Under the pieces are notes generated by a model. That model had not been told where the DNA came from. It saw only the letters and a list, made by a program, of their open reading frames with translations, and did no database searches. Below are positions 7,862-13,820 of a DNA stretch of 13,820 nt, in pieces. The stretch lies in contig DBWG01000085.1 of the NCBI GenBank assembly GCA_002308635.1, positions 1-13,820 on the forward strand. Reading direction: 5' to 3'. A program made the translations under genes and the position numbers. The first letter of the stretch is position 1, and the number at the start of each line of letters is the position of its first letter. Source of the DNA: Ruminococcaceae bacterium UBA1244. GTDB lineage: Bacteria; Bacillota; Clostridia; Oscillospirales; Acutalibacteraceae.

Positions 7862-8425
7862 ATGAAATTCAAAAACATCAGGAAAGAATATCAGGGTGAT
7901 TATATCACCTATTATAAAATAGAGTACGAGACCGAAAGCGGCGGCAAAAAAATCTACGAAATGATAAGCCGTAACCCGGCAATGCAAAATCAGGACGATC
8001 TGAACAGAAAAAAACCGGATGCCGTTATTATGATAATCCACGATAGCACCGGAGAGAAAATTCTGCTGAATCTGGAGTATCGTATGGCGGTAGGTGAATG
8101 TGTCTATAACTTTCCGGCAGGTCTGATAGACGATGGCGAGACTGTTTCCGAGGCCGCTGCAAGAGAACTCAGAGAAGAAACCGGTCTGACACTGACAGAG
8201 ATAAAGGAAACCTGGAAGGAAAGCTATTCGGCAGTCGGCTTTTCAAACGAAAAAGGCAGCGTTGTGATCGGAACGGCGGAAGGCACAATACAGAAAAGCG
8301 ATTCTGAAGCGGAAGAAATAAAAGCAGCGTGGTACACAAAAGCAGATGTACGCTCTCTGTTGACAGAATACCGATTCGCCGCAAGAACACAGGCATATTG
8401 TTCCCTATGGAGCCGGACATCATAA
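7862..8425 (+). CDS. Nudix hydrolase, ADP-ribose-pyrophosphatase-like
   Basis: The protein has 187 residues with a perfect Nudix box at about residues 87-109: Gly87, Glu93, then REL-REE-TGL (Arg101, Glu102, Glu105, Glu106). The preceding NFPAGLID resembles the PAG element of ADP-ribose/sugar-nucleotide pyrophosphatases, which cut nucleoside diphosphates linked to another group using a divalent metal. The start is ATG 7862, with GAGGTG at 7850-7855. GTG 7853 in the same frame is less likely. The gene begins one base after the nitrilase stop, so the two are translationally coupled and probably act together. The exact substrate is not determinable. Confidence 0.9.
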   Translation: MKFKNIRKEYQGDYITYYKIEYETESGGKKIYEMISRNPAMQNQDDLNRKKPDAVIMIIHDSTGEKILLNLEYRMAVGECVYNFPAGLIDDGETVSEAAARELREETGLTLTEIKETWKESYSAVGFSNEKGSVVIGTAEGTIQKSDSEAEEIKAAWYTKADVRSLLTEYRFAARTQAYCSLWSRTS

Positions 8426-8503
8426 AAGCATAACGCAAAAAACACTATGACGATCAAAAAAACAAAATAAATGTAACTGTGAAAATTTTTGGAGATGACA
8501 TAT

Positions 8504-9328
8504 ATGAAAAAAAGAAAAGTAAGGCTTGCGGCATTTCTGACAGCATCCATACTCATGGTGAGTATGCTTGCGGGGTGTGCAAAGGATCAAAATAAAAAAG
8601 AGGACACTTCTTCAGCTTCTGTTGTTTCCGCAGCCGAAGAAGCATCAAATGAAGAAAGCAAAGCAGACGCATCCGCAGAGCTGTATTTCACACAGCAGGA
8701 GAAACGCAATTCACCCCAGTGGGTCACAAAGCTCAGCGCCGCAAAGGATGCCGAACAGCTTATCGTTGTGGCAGGTGTAGATAAAACGACCGCCTATGTG
8801 ACCATGCACGAGAAAAACAAAGACGGACAGTGGGAACAGATCATAGCAACTCCCGGCTTTATCGGTCTTGATGGTCTCGGAGATGCCAATATCAACGATT
8901 GCTACACCCCCGTCGGAACATTTACCATTGACAAGGCCTTCGGTCTTGCTGACGATCCCGGCTGTCAGATGGAATACACAAAGGTGGACGACAATTACTA
9001 TTGGTCAGGTGATGCCCGTGATGGTATGCACTTCAATGAACTTGTCAATATCAAGGATGTTCCCGGTCTTGATACCGAAAACTGTGAACACATTTCCGAT
9101 TATGACTACGCATATCAGTATGTTCTGAATATGGGTTATAACTCAGAGTGCGTAGAAGAAAAGGGCTTTGCGTTTTTCTTCTACTGCTTCCGTATCAACC
9201 GAACATATACAGGCGGCTGTGTGGGCGTTCCGGAAAATATAATGAAATTCATTATGCAGCATGTCAAGCCCGGATGTAAGATCACCATTGATTCTCTTGA
9301 AAATTTTGGCGGAGAACTTGACGATTAA
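8504..9328 (+). CDS. Lipoprotein with YkuD-like L,D-transpeptidase domain, catalytic His apparently replaced
   Basis: The protein has 274 residues. The N-terminus is a lipoprotein signal (MKKRKVRLAAFL..., lipobox MLAGC, lipidated Cys25), then a Lys/Glu/Ser/Ala-rich linker to about residue 60. The domain from about 75 on has CYTPVGTFTI (133-142), DGMHFNE (173-179) and the catalytic-type segment YTGGCVGVP with Cys239, typical of L,D-transpeptidases that cross-link peptidoglycan with an active-site Cys. In related proteins the strand about 12 residues before the Cys carries a His (FFH/FLH pattern); here it is FFFYCFR, Tyr227 (codon 9182-9184). It may be inactive or use another base. The start is ATG 8504, with GGAGATG at 8491-8497; upstream TTG 8489 is rejected because it would lengthen the signal unnaturally. 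There is no clear promoter in the 78-nt gap after the Nudix gene. Confidence 0.85.
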   Translation: MKKRKVRLAAFLTASILMVSMLAGCAKDQNKKEDTSSASVVSAAEEASNEESKADASAELYFTQQEKRNSPQWVTKLSAAKDAEQLIVVAGVDKTTAYVTMHEKNKDGQWEQIIATPGFIGLDGLGDANINDCYTPVGTFTIDKAFGLADDPGCQMEYTKVDDNYYWSGDARDGMHFNELVNIKDVPGLDTENCEHISDYDYAYQYVLNMGYNSECVEEKGFAFFFYCFRINRTYTGGCVGVPENIMKFIMQHVKPGCKITIDSLENFGGELDD

Positions 9329-9406
9329 TAACAAGCAATTCTCATCTTTCGGTCACATACAGACCGGCGTCCAAACATTTAATGCACTTTGCTATAAATA
9401 AAATTA

Positions 9407-9435
9407 TTGCGATATTTTACTTTTAATGTTATAAT
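9407..9435 (+). promoter_or_regulatory. Probable sigma-A promoter for the lipoprotein desulfurase
   Basis: TTGCGA (9407-9412), a 17-nt spacer, and a perfect TATAAT (9430-9435) in an AT-rich stretch. The predicted leader is about 95 nt. The rest of the 9329-9538 gap holds only a weak 5-bp hairpin (9350-9366) and no gene. Confidence 0.6.
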
Positions 9436-9538
9436 GATTTGTAAAGCAATGGGCTTCAAACAAAACGGTTGGATGTTCAAATGCAAAGAATGGTGAGAAA
9501 AACCGGAAACAAAACTAAACCAAAAAGGTGGAATCTTA

Positions 9539-11122
9539 ATGAAAAAGAAAACACTCGTGTCCATGCTGCTTTGTGCCTGTCTGATGGCATCGGTGTCATT
9601 CACCGGCTGCAGCAAGCCTGAAACCTCTCAGACAGGAGCGGAAAGCTCTGTCACTGCATCGGAGTCTATAGTATCAAATGATGATTCACAGGTATCCGAT
9701 GATACATCGAATGATGCCGAAATGAAAGACGAGCCCATCACCATTGAAAATATCCGCAACCTTGTTGTCGGAATAGATGAGCCTGTTGAACTTAAAGACG
9801 GCACAAAAAGAGCATTGATAAACTTTGATAATGCCGCCACAACTCCCGTATTGAAGCCCGTTGAGGACGAGGTGAACAAGGAATTCGAGATGTATGGTTC
9901 TATCGGACGAGGCTTCTCTGCAAAGTCGAACCATTCAACAGACGTATATAATGAAGTCAGAGATAAGGTCATCAGCTTTGTCGGTGCCAAGGATGACCGA
10001 AACACCTATACAGCTTTTTACGTTAACAACACCACTGACGGACTTAATAAATTGGCTTCTGCTCTGATCGAAAGCGAGGATGATATTGTCCTCACTACCC
10101 GTATCGAACACCATGCCAACGATCTGAGCTGGCGTGAGCGCTGCCAGGTCGTATATGCCGAGGTGGATGAGCAGGGCCGCGTTATCTATGACGACATCGA
10201 AAGGCTGCTGAAAGAGTACAACGGAAGGATCAAGTATGTTTCCGTTACCGCTGCTTCTAATGTAACGGGTTATGTCACGGATGTACACAGAGTTGCAAAA
10301 ATGGCTCATGAGTACGGAGCAAAGATAGTTGTTGACGGCGCACAGATCGTGGCACACAGAGCTTTTTCTATGATCGGCGATACGCCCGAAGAGAATATTG
10401 ACTTCTTCGTATTTTCCGCACACAAAATGTATTCCCCATACGGCGGCGGAGCTGTGGTAGGTCTTAAGGATGTCCTGAATGAGCATATGCCCACCTTCTA
10501 CGGAGGCGGAATTGTCAATCTTGTAACCGATGACGCTCAGTTTTATAAACAGGCTCCGGCACTATATGAAGCAGGCTCTCCGAATTATCCCGGTGTTGTA
10601 GGTCTTGGAAAAGCAATAGACATTCTGCAGGAGGTAGGCTTTGACAAGATAGAAGCTCACGAAAAAGCTCTCAACAAGCATCTTATCGAAGGACTGAAAA
10701 AGCTTGATAACGTCATCATCTACGGCGACAGCGAAAACCTTGATGACAGAGTTGGCGTGGTGACTTTCAATTTCAGCGATATCAACTCCTATATCCTTGC
10801 CAAGAACCTTTCGGAAATGGGCGGTGTTGCTACAAGAAGAGGCGCATTCTGTGCTCACCCCTATGTGTGGAGACTGATGAAAATAGATGAGACTGAAATA
10901 TATCATTTCCAGAACTGCACAGATATCAAGACAGCCGGTATGGTGCGCATCAGTTTCGGTATCTATAACACAGAAGAAGAGATTGATCAGTTCCTTGCTA
11001 TGATGCCCGAGATAATGAAAGTCAGCGATAATAAAACATATCTCCTTGAACAGGGCGGCGGCAGAGAATACGGCGAAGGCGAACTGGAATTCTTGATCGA
11101 GGGAATTCCGGTACAGTATTGA
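9539..11122 (+). CDS. Exported lipoprotein cysteine desulfurase-like (class V aminotransferase, SufS type)
   Basis: The protein has 527 residues. The first 24 are a signal peptide ending in a lipobox-like SFTGC (Cys24), followed by a Ser/Asp/Thr-rich linker to about residue 65, as in a surface lipoprotein. Residues about 92-490 are a complete fold-type I PLP enzyme of the class V/SufS group: NFDNAATTP (about 95-103), EHHAN (190-194), VVDGAQ (264-269), FSAHK with the PLP lysine Lys296, the desulfurase-type Cys438 in RRGAFCAHP, and the carboxylate-binding Arg470 before ISFGIYNT. SufS-type enzymes take sulfur from cysteine, leaving alanine. They are normally cytosolic and serve Fe-S assembly, so an export signal is very unusual. 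No SufU/SufE partner is nearby. ATG 9539 is fixed by AAAGGTGG (9524-9531). It has its own promoter and terminator. Selenocysteine lyase or another class V reaction is possible. Confidence 0.88.
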   Translation: MKKKTLVSMLLCACLMASVSFTGCSKPETSQTGAESSVTASESIVSNDDSQVSDDTSNDAEMKDEPITIENIRNLVVGIDEPVELKDGTKRALINFDNAATTPVLKPVEDEVNKEFEMYGSIGRGFSAKSNHSTDVYNEVRDKVISFVGAKDDRNTYTAFYVNNTTDGLNKLASALIESEDDIVLTTRIEHHANDLSWRERCQVVYAEVDEQGRVIYDDIERLLKEYNGRIKYVSVTAASNVTGYVTDVHRVAKMAHEYGAKIVVDGAQIVAHRAFSMIGDTPEENIDFFVFSAHKMYSPYGGGAVVGLKDVLNEHMPTFYGGGIVNLVTDDAQFYKQAPALYEAGSPNYPGVVGLGKAIDILQEVGFDKIEAHEKALNKHLIEGLKKLDNVIIYGDSENLDDRVGVVTFNFSDINSYILAKNLSEMGGVATRRGAFCAHPYVWRLMKIDETEIYHFQNCTDIKTAGMVRISFGIYNTEEEIDQFLAMMPEIMKVSDNKTYLLEQGGGREYGEGELEFLIEGIPVQY

Positions 11123-11123
11123 T

Positions 11124-11164
11124 AAAAAAGCTCCACTGCACAGAAAATGCGGTGGAGCTTTTTT
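11124..11164. terminator. Strong bidirectional intrinsic terminator between convergent genes
   Basis: The left arm 11124-11140 (AAAAAAGCTCCACTGCA) pairs with the right arm 11148-11164 over 17 positions with a single G-T pair and a 7-nt loop. It has six T on the + strand and six A (T on the - strand) on the other side, so it can stop both the desulfurase transcript and the - strand STAS transcript. Confidence 0.9.
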
Positions 11165-11221
11165 GGTGCTTTAGCACAAGTGAAAAACAACATCCTTGTG
11201 TTACAACAGATAATAACAACA

Positions 11222-11536
11222 TCATTCATCATTATCGTACTGTTCAATCTCAAAGGCATCTGTCAGACCTGTGAGATCAAGCACTTCCATTACTTTATCG
11301 CTCGGTCTGCGGAGCAATACACCATCCTTTTCTTCCATTGCACGATATGCTCCTAAAAGGACCCTGATCCCTGCGCTTGAAATATATTTAACTGCACTGA
11401 GATCTAAAATGAGCTTCTGAGCATCATCGATCTCCTCTTCAAGTATTTCTTCAAGTTCGGGAGATGTAAGCGTATCAAGTCTGCCAGTAAGCGCAACCGT
11501 AAGCTCGCCGTTGTTTTTTGTCACCTTTATATCCAT
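11222..11536 (-). CDS. Second STAS anti-sigma-factor antagonist, behind the peptide exporter
   Basis: The protein is a 104-residue single STAS domain with a phospho-acceptor loop YISSAGIRVL (Ser53/Ser54) and a C-terminal TGLTDAFEIE signature like that of the STAS protein at 5955-6251. Forty of the first 98 residues are identical without gaps, by hand count. The last six residues (QYDNDE) are an acidic extension. The start is ATG at 11536-11534, with CGGAGG at 11550-11545. It lies 39 nt after the stop of the NHLP-type transporter gene on the same strand, with no hairpin between, so it is likely co-transcribed. No kinase or phosphatase is adjacent; the nearest are those at 4005-5941. It could control the exporter or its synthesis, but this is inference from position. 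Confidence 0.92.
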   Translation of the reverse strand: MDIKVTKNNGELTVALTGRLDTLTSPELEEILEEEIDDAQKLILDLSAVKYISSAGIRVLLGAYRAMEEKDGVLLRRPSDKVMEVLDLTGLTDAFEIEQYDNDE

Positions 11537-11575
11537 AGTAATAACCTCCGCAAATGTTGGTTTTATCGATTATAA

Positions 11576-13759
11576 TTATTTATCAAGTCTCTGTCTCTCA
11601 ACAAGCTCAGCAAAATAACCGTTCAAAGCAATAAGCTCTTCGTAGCTTCCTTCCTCAATGATTCTTCCGCCGTCAAGGACAAGTATCCTATCGCAGTGAC
11701 GTATTGTGGAAAGCCTGTGTGCAATGACGATGCGGGTACACCCCATCCTGTCAAGTGCTTTACTGACTTGCTTCTGTGTCTTGTTGTCAAGAGCAGATGT
11801 TGCCTCATCAAACATCAGTATCTTCGGCTTGGGAGCAACAGCTCTTGCTATCATAAGTCTCTGCTTCTGTCCGCCTGAGATGCCGCCGTGTCTCTCGGAT
11901 ATCATTGTCTGCATTCCCATCGGCATTGCCCTTATGTCATCTGCTATTCCCGCAATTTCAGCCGCATCCCAAGCATCATCCATAGTCAGATGAGGAGCGG
12001 AAATAACAATATTCGAGAAAATATCTCCCTGCAGCAGACCGCCGCCCTGTATGACAGTGCCTATTTTTCGCCGCAGTGAACCAAGATCAAGTCGGTTCAG
12101 ATCCTTTCCGTCATAGTATACGGCTCCCTTTTCGGGTTTTTCAAATCCAAGAAGAAGCCGGAGAAGAGTAGATTTTCCGCAGCCTGTCTTTCCGACGATT
12201 GCGATGTATTCGCCGCTCTTTATTTTTAGTGAGAGATCATTGATTATATAGGGCGAGTTTTCATCGTACCTGAAATATAAATTGTTCAGCTCGATGCTTC
12301 CGGAAAGCCTTGTGACAATATCTTTATTATCGGCTGTTTCGGGTTCAGTTTTCAGGAAGGGTTCAGCCATTTCAAGCAGAGGCTTTATCCGTCCGAATGA
12401 AAGCGCCATGCCCGAAAGTGATGTAAATGCGCCCATTACAGCGCCGTAGGCTGCCGTAAATGCAAAATAGTTTGACTGGTCAATCCCATTGGTAACAGCA
12501 AGATAATACAGAACGATATTCGAAACAAGAGTTATCGCTGTTGAAATGACATTGTTGACCCTGATAAACATGGGCGGCGCATAAGTAAGCTCCTCCGAAT
12601 CGGAATACTGATTCAGCCAGCGGGCAAAAAATCTCTTTTCTGAGCCTGAAAGCTTGATTTTTTGAATACCGCTTATCATAGCGTAGCTCAGACCGGATTC
12701 CTTTGCACGAAGCTCCATTTGTTTTTTGCTTATCCTGAGCTGTACGACCGATGAAATAAAACCAAAGGCTGCCGTTACAAGAATAATGATAAGCGATGGT
12801 ACTACAAGTGCGGGAGCAAAGCTGAATATCTGGAAAATATACAGAAGTGAAGCGATTGAAGTAAGACTCGTACCCAGTAACACAGTCATAAGAATGGAGC
12901 ATAGCCGGCTTACCGATTGTGAACGGTTTGTCAGTTCGCCGGGACTGTATCTGCGGAAGAAACTTGTAGGAAGACTCAGCACTCTTATCATCAACGCAGA
13001 CTGTACACCTAAAGAAATTTTTGTCTGAACTCTATTATTCAGCATATTGCTGACGGTACTGAAAAGCTGTGAAGAGACGGCCGTGCAAAACAAAAAAATT
13101 GCGGCCGAAATTAGCAGTACAGCGCTCCCGCCTTGCAAGACAGGACCGGTCAAAGCTTTTGTTATACGCGGCAAAAGCATTCCTACTCCTGTAACGGTGA
13201 AGGTTGCAAGTATTATCAGAATTATGTCGCTGAGGGTGATACACTCCTTCATATACAGGATCAGATCGGGTATGCCAAGCTTTTTTTGCGGAAACGGTCT
13301 GTAAAAGCAATATGCACTGCTGTCAAATTGTCCGCAGGTTTTTGGAGTGATCCTGACTTTTTTTCCGCTTTTTCTGTCATTATAATAATACCCTGTCAGC
13401 TTGTCCGGCAGAAGCGCCACAGGCTCGTGTTCTTCCTTTGTATAGGCAAGTATCGGCCCGTAGGAATCTCTGTACCATCTTTCGGAAAGCGTTACCTGAC
13501 GCTTCATTATCCCATAGGGACGAAGGCAGTAATCAAGCTGCTCCTCATGGGTCTTTATACTTTTAGGATACTCCACAGGCTTCATGTGATAGTATTTGAG
13601 TATATCGTCTATTGCCTGTTTGGTTATGATATATTCATCGCTTATCCTGACGGCATTACTCTTTCCCAAAACAACACCCGCAGCACGAAAAAAGGAATCC
13701 TCAAACATCTGCTGGTCCTTTTTTCTTCGCTGTTTTATTTGTTCTTCAAACCAACCCAA
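11576..13759 (-). CDS. NHLP-type bacteriocin export ABC transporter, permease/ATPase subunit
   Basis: The protein has 727 residues. An N-terminal soluble part (about 1-165) carries the pattern RWYRDSYGPILAY...VALLP and then CFYRPFP. This matches the degenerate, peptidase-like N-terminal region of the second ABC protein in NHLP/NHLM peptide-export systems. Membrane helices span about 175-460. The ATPase domain is complete: Walker A GKTGCGKST (523-531), Q-loop Gln571, signature ISGGQKQR (627-634), Walker B ILMFDE (Glu652) and H-loop His681. NHLP systems export ribosomally made, often modified peptides with nitrile-hydratase-like or Nif11-like leaders; no such precursor is in the window. The start is TTG 13759-13757, decided by GGGAGGGG 7 nt ahead; an in-frame TGA lies at 13783-13781. 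It is preceded after 17 nt by the end of another ABC transporter and followed by a STAS gene. Confidence 0.88.
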   Translation of the reverse strand: MGWFEEQIKQRRKKDQQMFEDSFFRAAGVVLGKSNAVRISDEYIITKQAIDDILKYYHMKPVEYPKSIKTHEEQLDYCLRPYGIMKRQVTLSERWYRDSYGPILAYTKEEHEPVALLPDKLTGYYYNDRKSGKKVRITPKTCGQFDSSAYCFYRPFPQKKLGIPDLILYMKECITLSDIILIILATFTVTGVGMLLPRITKALTGPVLQGGSAVLLISAAIFLFCTAVSSQLFSTVSNMLNNRVQTKISLGVQSALMIRVLSLPTSFFRRYSPGELTNRSQSVSRLCSILMTVLLGTSLTSIASLLYIFQIFSFAPALVVPSLIIILVTAAFGFISSVVQLRISKKQMELRAKESGLSYAMISGIQKIKLSGSEKRFFARWLNQYSDSEELTYAPPMFIRVNNVISTAITLVSNIVLYYLAVTNGIDQSNYFAFTAAYGAVMGAFTSLSGMALSFGRIKPLLEMAEPFLKTEPETADNKDIVTRLSGSIELNNLYFRYDENSPYIINDLSLKIKSGEYIAIVGKTGCGKSTLLRLLLGFEKPEKGAVYYDGKDLNRLDLGSLRRKIGTVIQGGGLLQGDIFSNIVISAPHLTMDDAWDAAEIAGIADDIRAMPMGMQTMISERHGGISGGQKQRLMIARAVAPKPKILMFDEATSALDNKTQKQVSKALDRMGCTRIVIAHRLSTIRHCDRILVLDGGRIIEEGSYEELIALNGYFAELVERQRLDK

Positions 13760-13766
13760 TGTCAGA

Positions 13767-13774
13767 CCCCTCCC
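13767..13774 (-). promoter_or_regulatory. Ribosome binding site deciding the TTG start of the exporter
   Basis: On the - strand, GGGAGGGG is followed by 7 nt and TTG (13759-13757). No ATG is suitably placed before it, and the frame closes at 13783-13781. Confidence 0.7.
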
Positions 13775-13776
13775 TT

Positions 13777-13820
13777 CTATTCATTCGAGACAAGTTCGGT
13801 ATATGCTCCGCCCTTCGCCA
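13777..13820 (-). CDS. C-terminal end of an upstream ABC transporter ATPase, cut by window edge
   Basis: The - strand frame entering from the right edge reads AKGGAYTELVSNE and stops with TAG (13779-13777). Gly-x-Tyr-x-Glu-Leu-Val close to the end is the usual tail of an ABC exporter ATPase, and the neighbouring exporter ends in the comparable NGYFAELVERQRLDK. Its stop is 17 nt before the TTG of the NHLP-type permease/ATPase. In NHLP systems this position is commonly held by the peptidase/permease/ATPase subunit, so that is the likely identity. Only 13 codons are visible, so the call rests on context. Confidence 0.65.
   Translation of the reverse strand, partial: AKGGAYTELVSNE

Noticed and set aside
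9350..9366. Hairpin CGGTC/GACCG after the L,D-transpeptidase-like gene as a terminator
   Set aside because: The stem is only five pairs and no T run follows, so it is not a convincing intrinsic terminator.
11166..11177. Small palindrome GTGCTTTAGCAC beside the bidirectional terminator
   Set aside because: The stem is only four pairs and lacks a T run on either strand. It is probably chance.
12480..13310. Long open frames overlapping the exporter gene on both strands
   Set aside because: They lie inside the well-supported ABC transporter gene, lack ribosome sites and encode Arg/Ser/Tyr-rich products typical of shadow frames.

Overview
The window looks like chromosome of a low-to-mid GC anaerobic Bacillota, most likely a Ruminococcus-type Clostridium. 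The reasons are strong AGGAGG-type ribosome sites, several TTG starts, short Lys-rich lipoprotein signals, SpoIIE/RsbW/STAS partner-switching proteins and an NHLP-type peptide exporter. The genus is inferred from the overall look of the proteins, not from a search.

Layout. (1) Positions 1-6251, + strand: a tightly packed operon entering from upstream. It holds a large beta-rich protein with its 5' end outside the window, a small 7-TM protein, a PrsW-type intramembrane protease, a 7-TM SpoIIE-like Ser phosphatase, an RsbW-like ATPase and a STAS anti-anti-sigma protein, and it closes at a hairpin. (2) Positions 6385-8425, + strand: a consensus promoter (TTGACA-N16-TATAAT) drives a nitrilase-superfamily protein with an unknown N-terminal half and a Nudix hydrolase one base behind it. 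(3) Positions 8504-11122, + strand: two lipoproteins. One is an L,D-transpeptidase-like protein whose expected catalytic His is a Tyr. The other is a full SufS-like cysteine desulfurase carrying an export signal and lipobox, with its own promoter and a strong bidirectional terminator. (4) Positions 13820-11222, - strand: the last 13 codons of an ABC transporter, then an NHLP-type permease/ATPase, then a second STAS protein.

How the genes may work together. The first operon reads as a sensor-to-partner-switch pathway: surface protein, membrane protein and protease as input, then phosphatase, kinase and STAS as the switch. No sigma factor is visible, so the output is unknown. The second STAS protein sits directly behind the peptide exporter and matches the first without gaps (40 of 98 residues by my hand count). 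This makes it plausible that the two clusters talk to each other and that peptide export is under partner-switch control. The precursor peptide, any modifying enzymes and most of the first ABC subunit would lie beyond position 13820.

I see no tRNA, rRNA, CRISPR array, insertion sequence or riboswitch.
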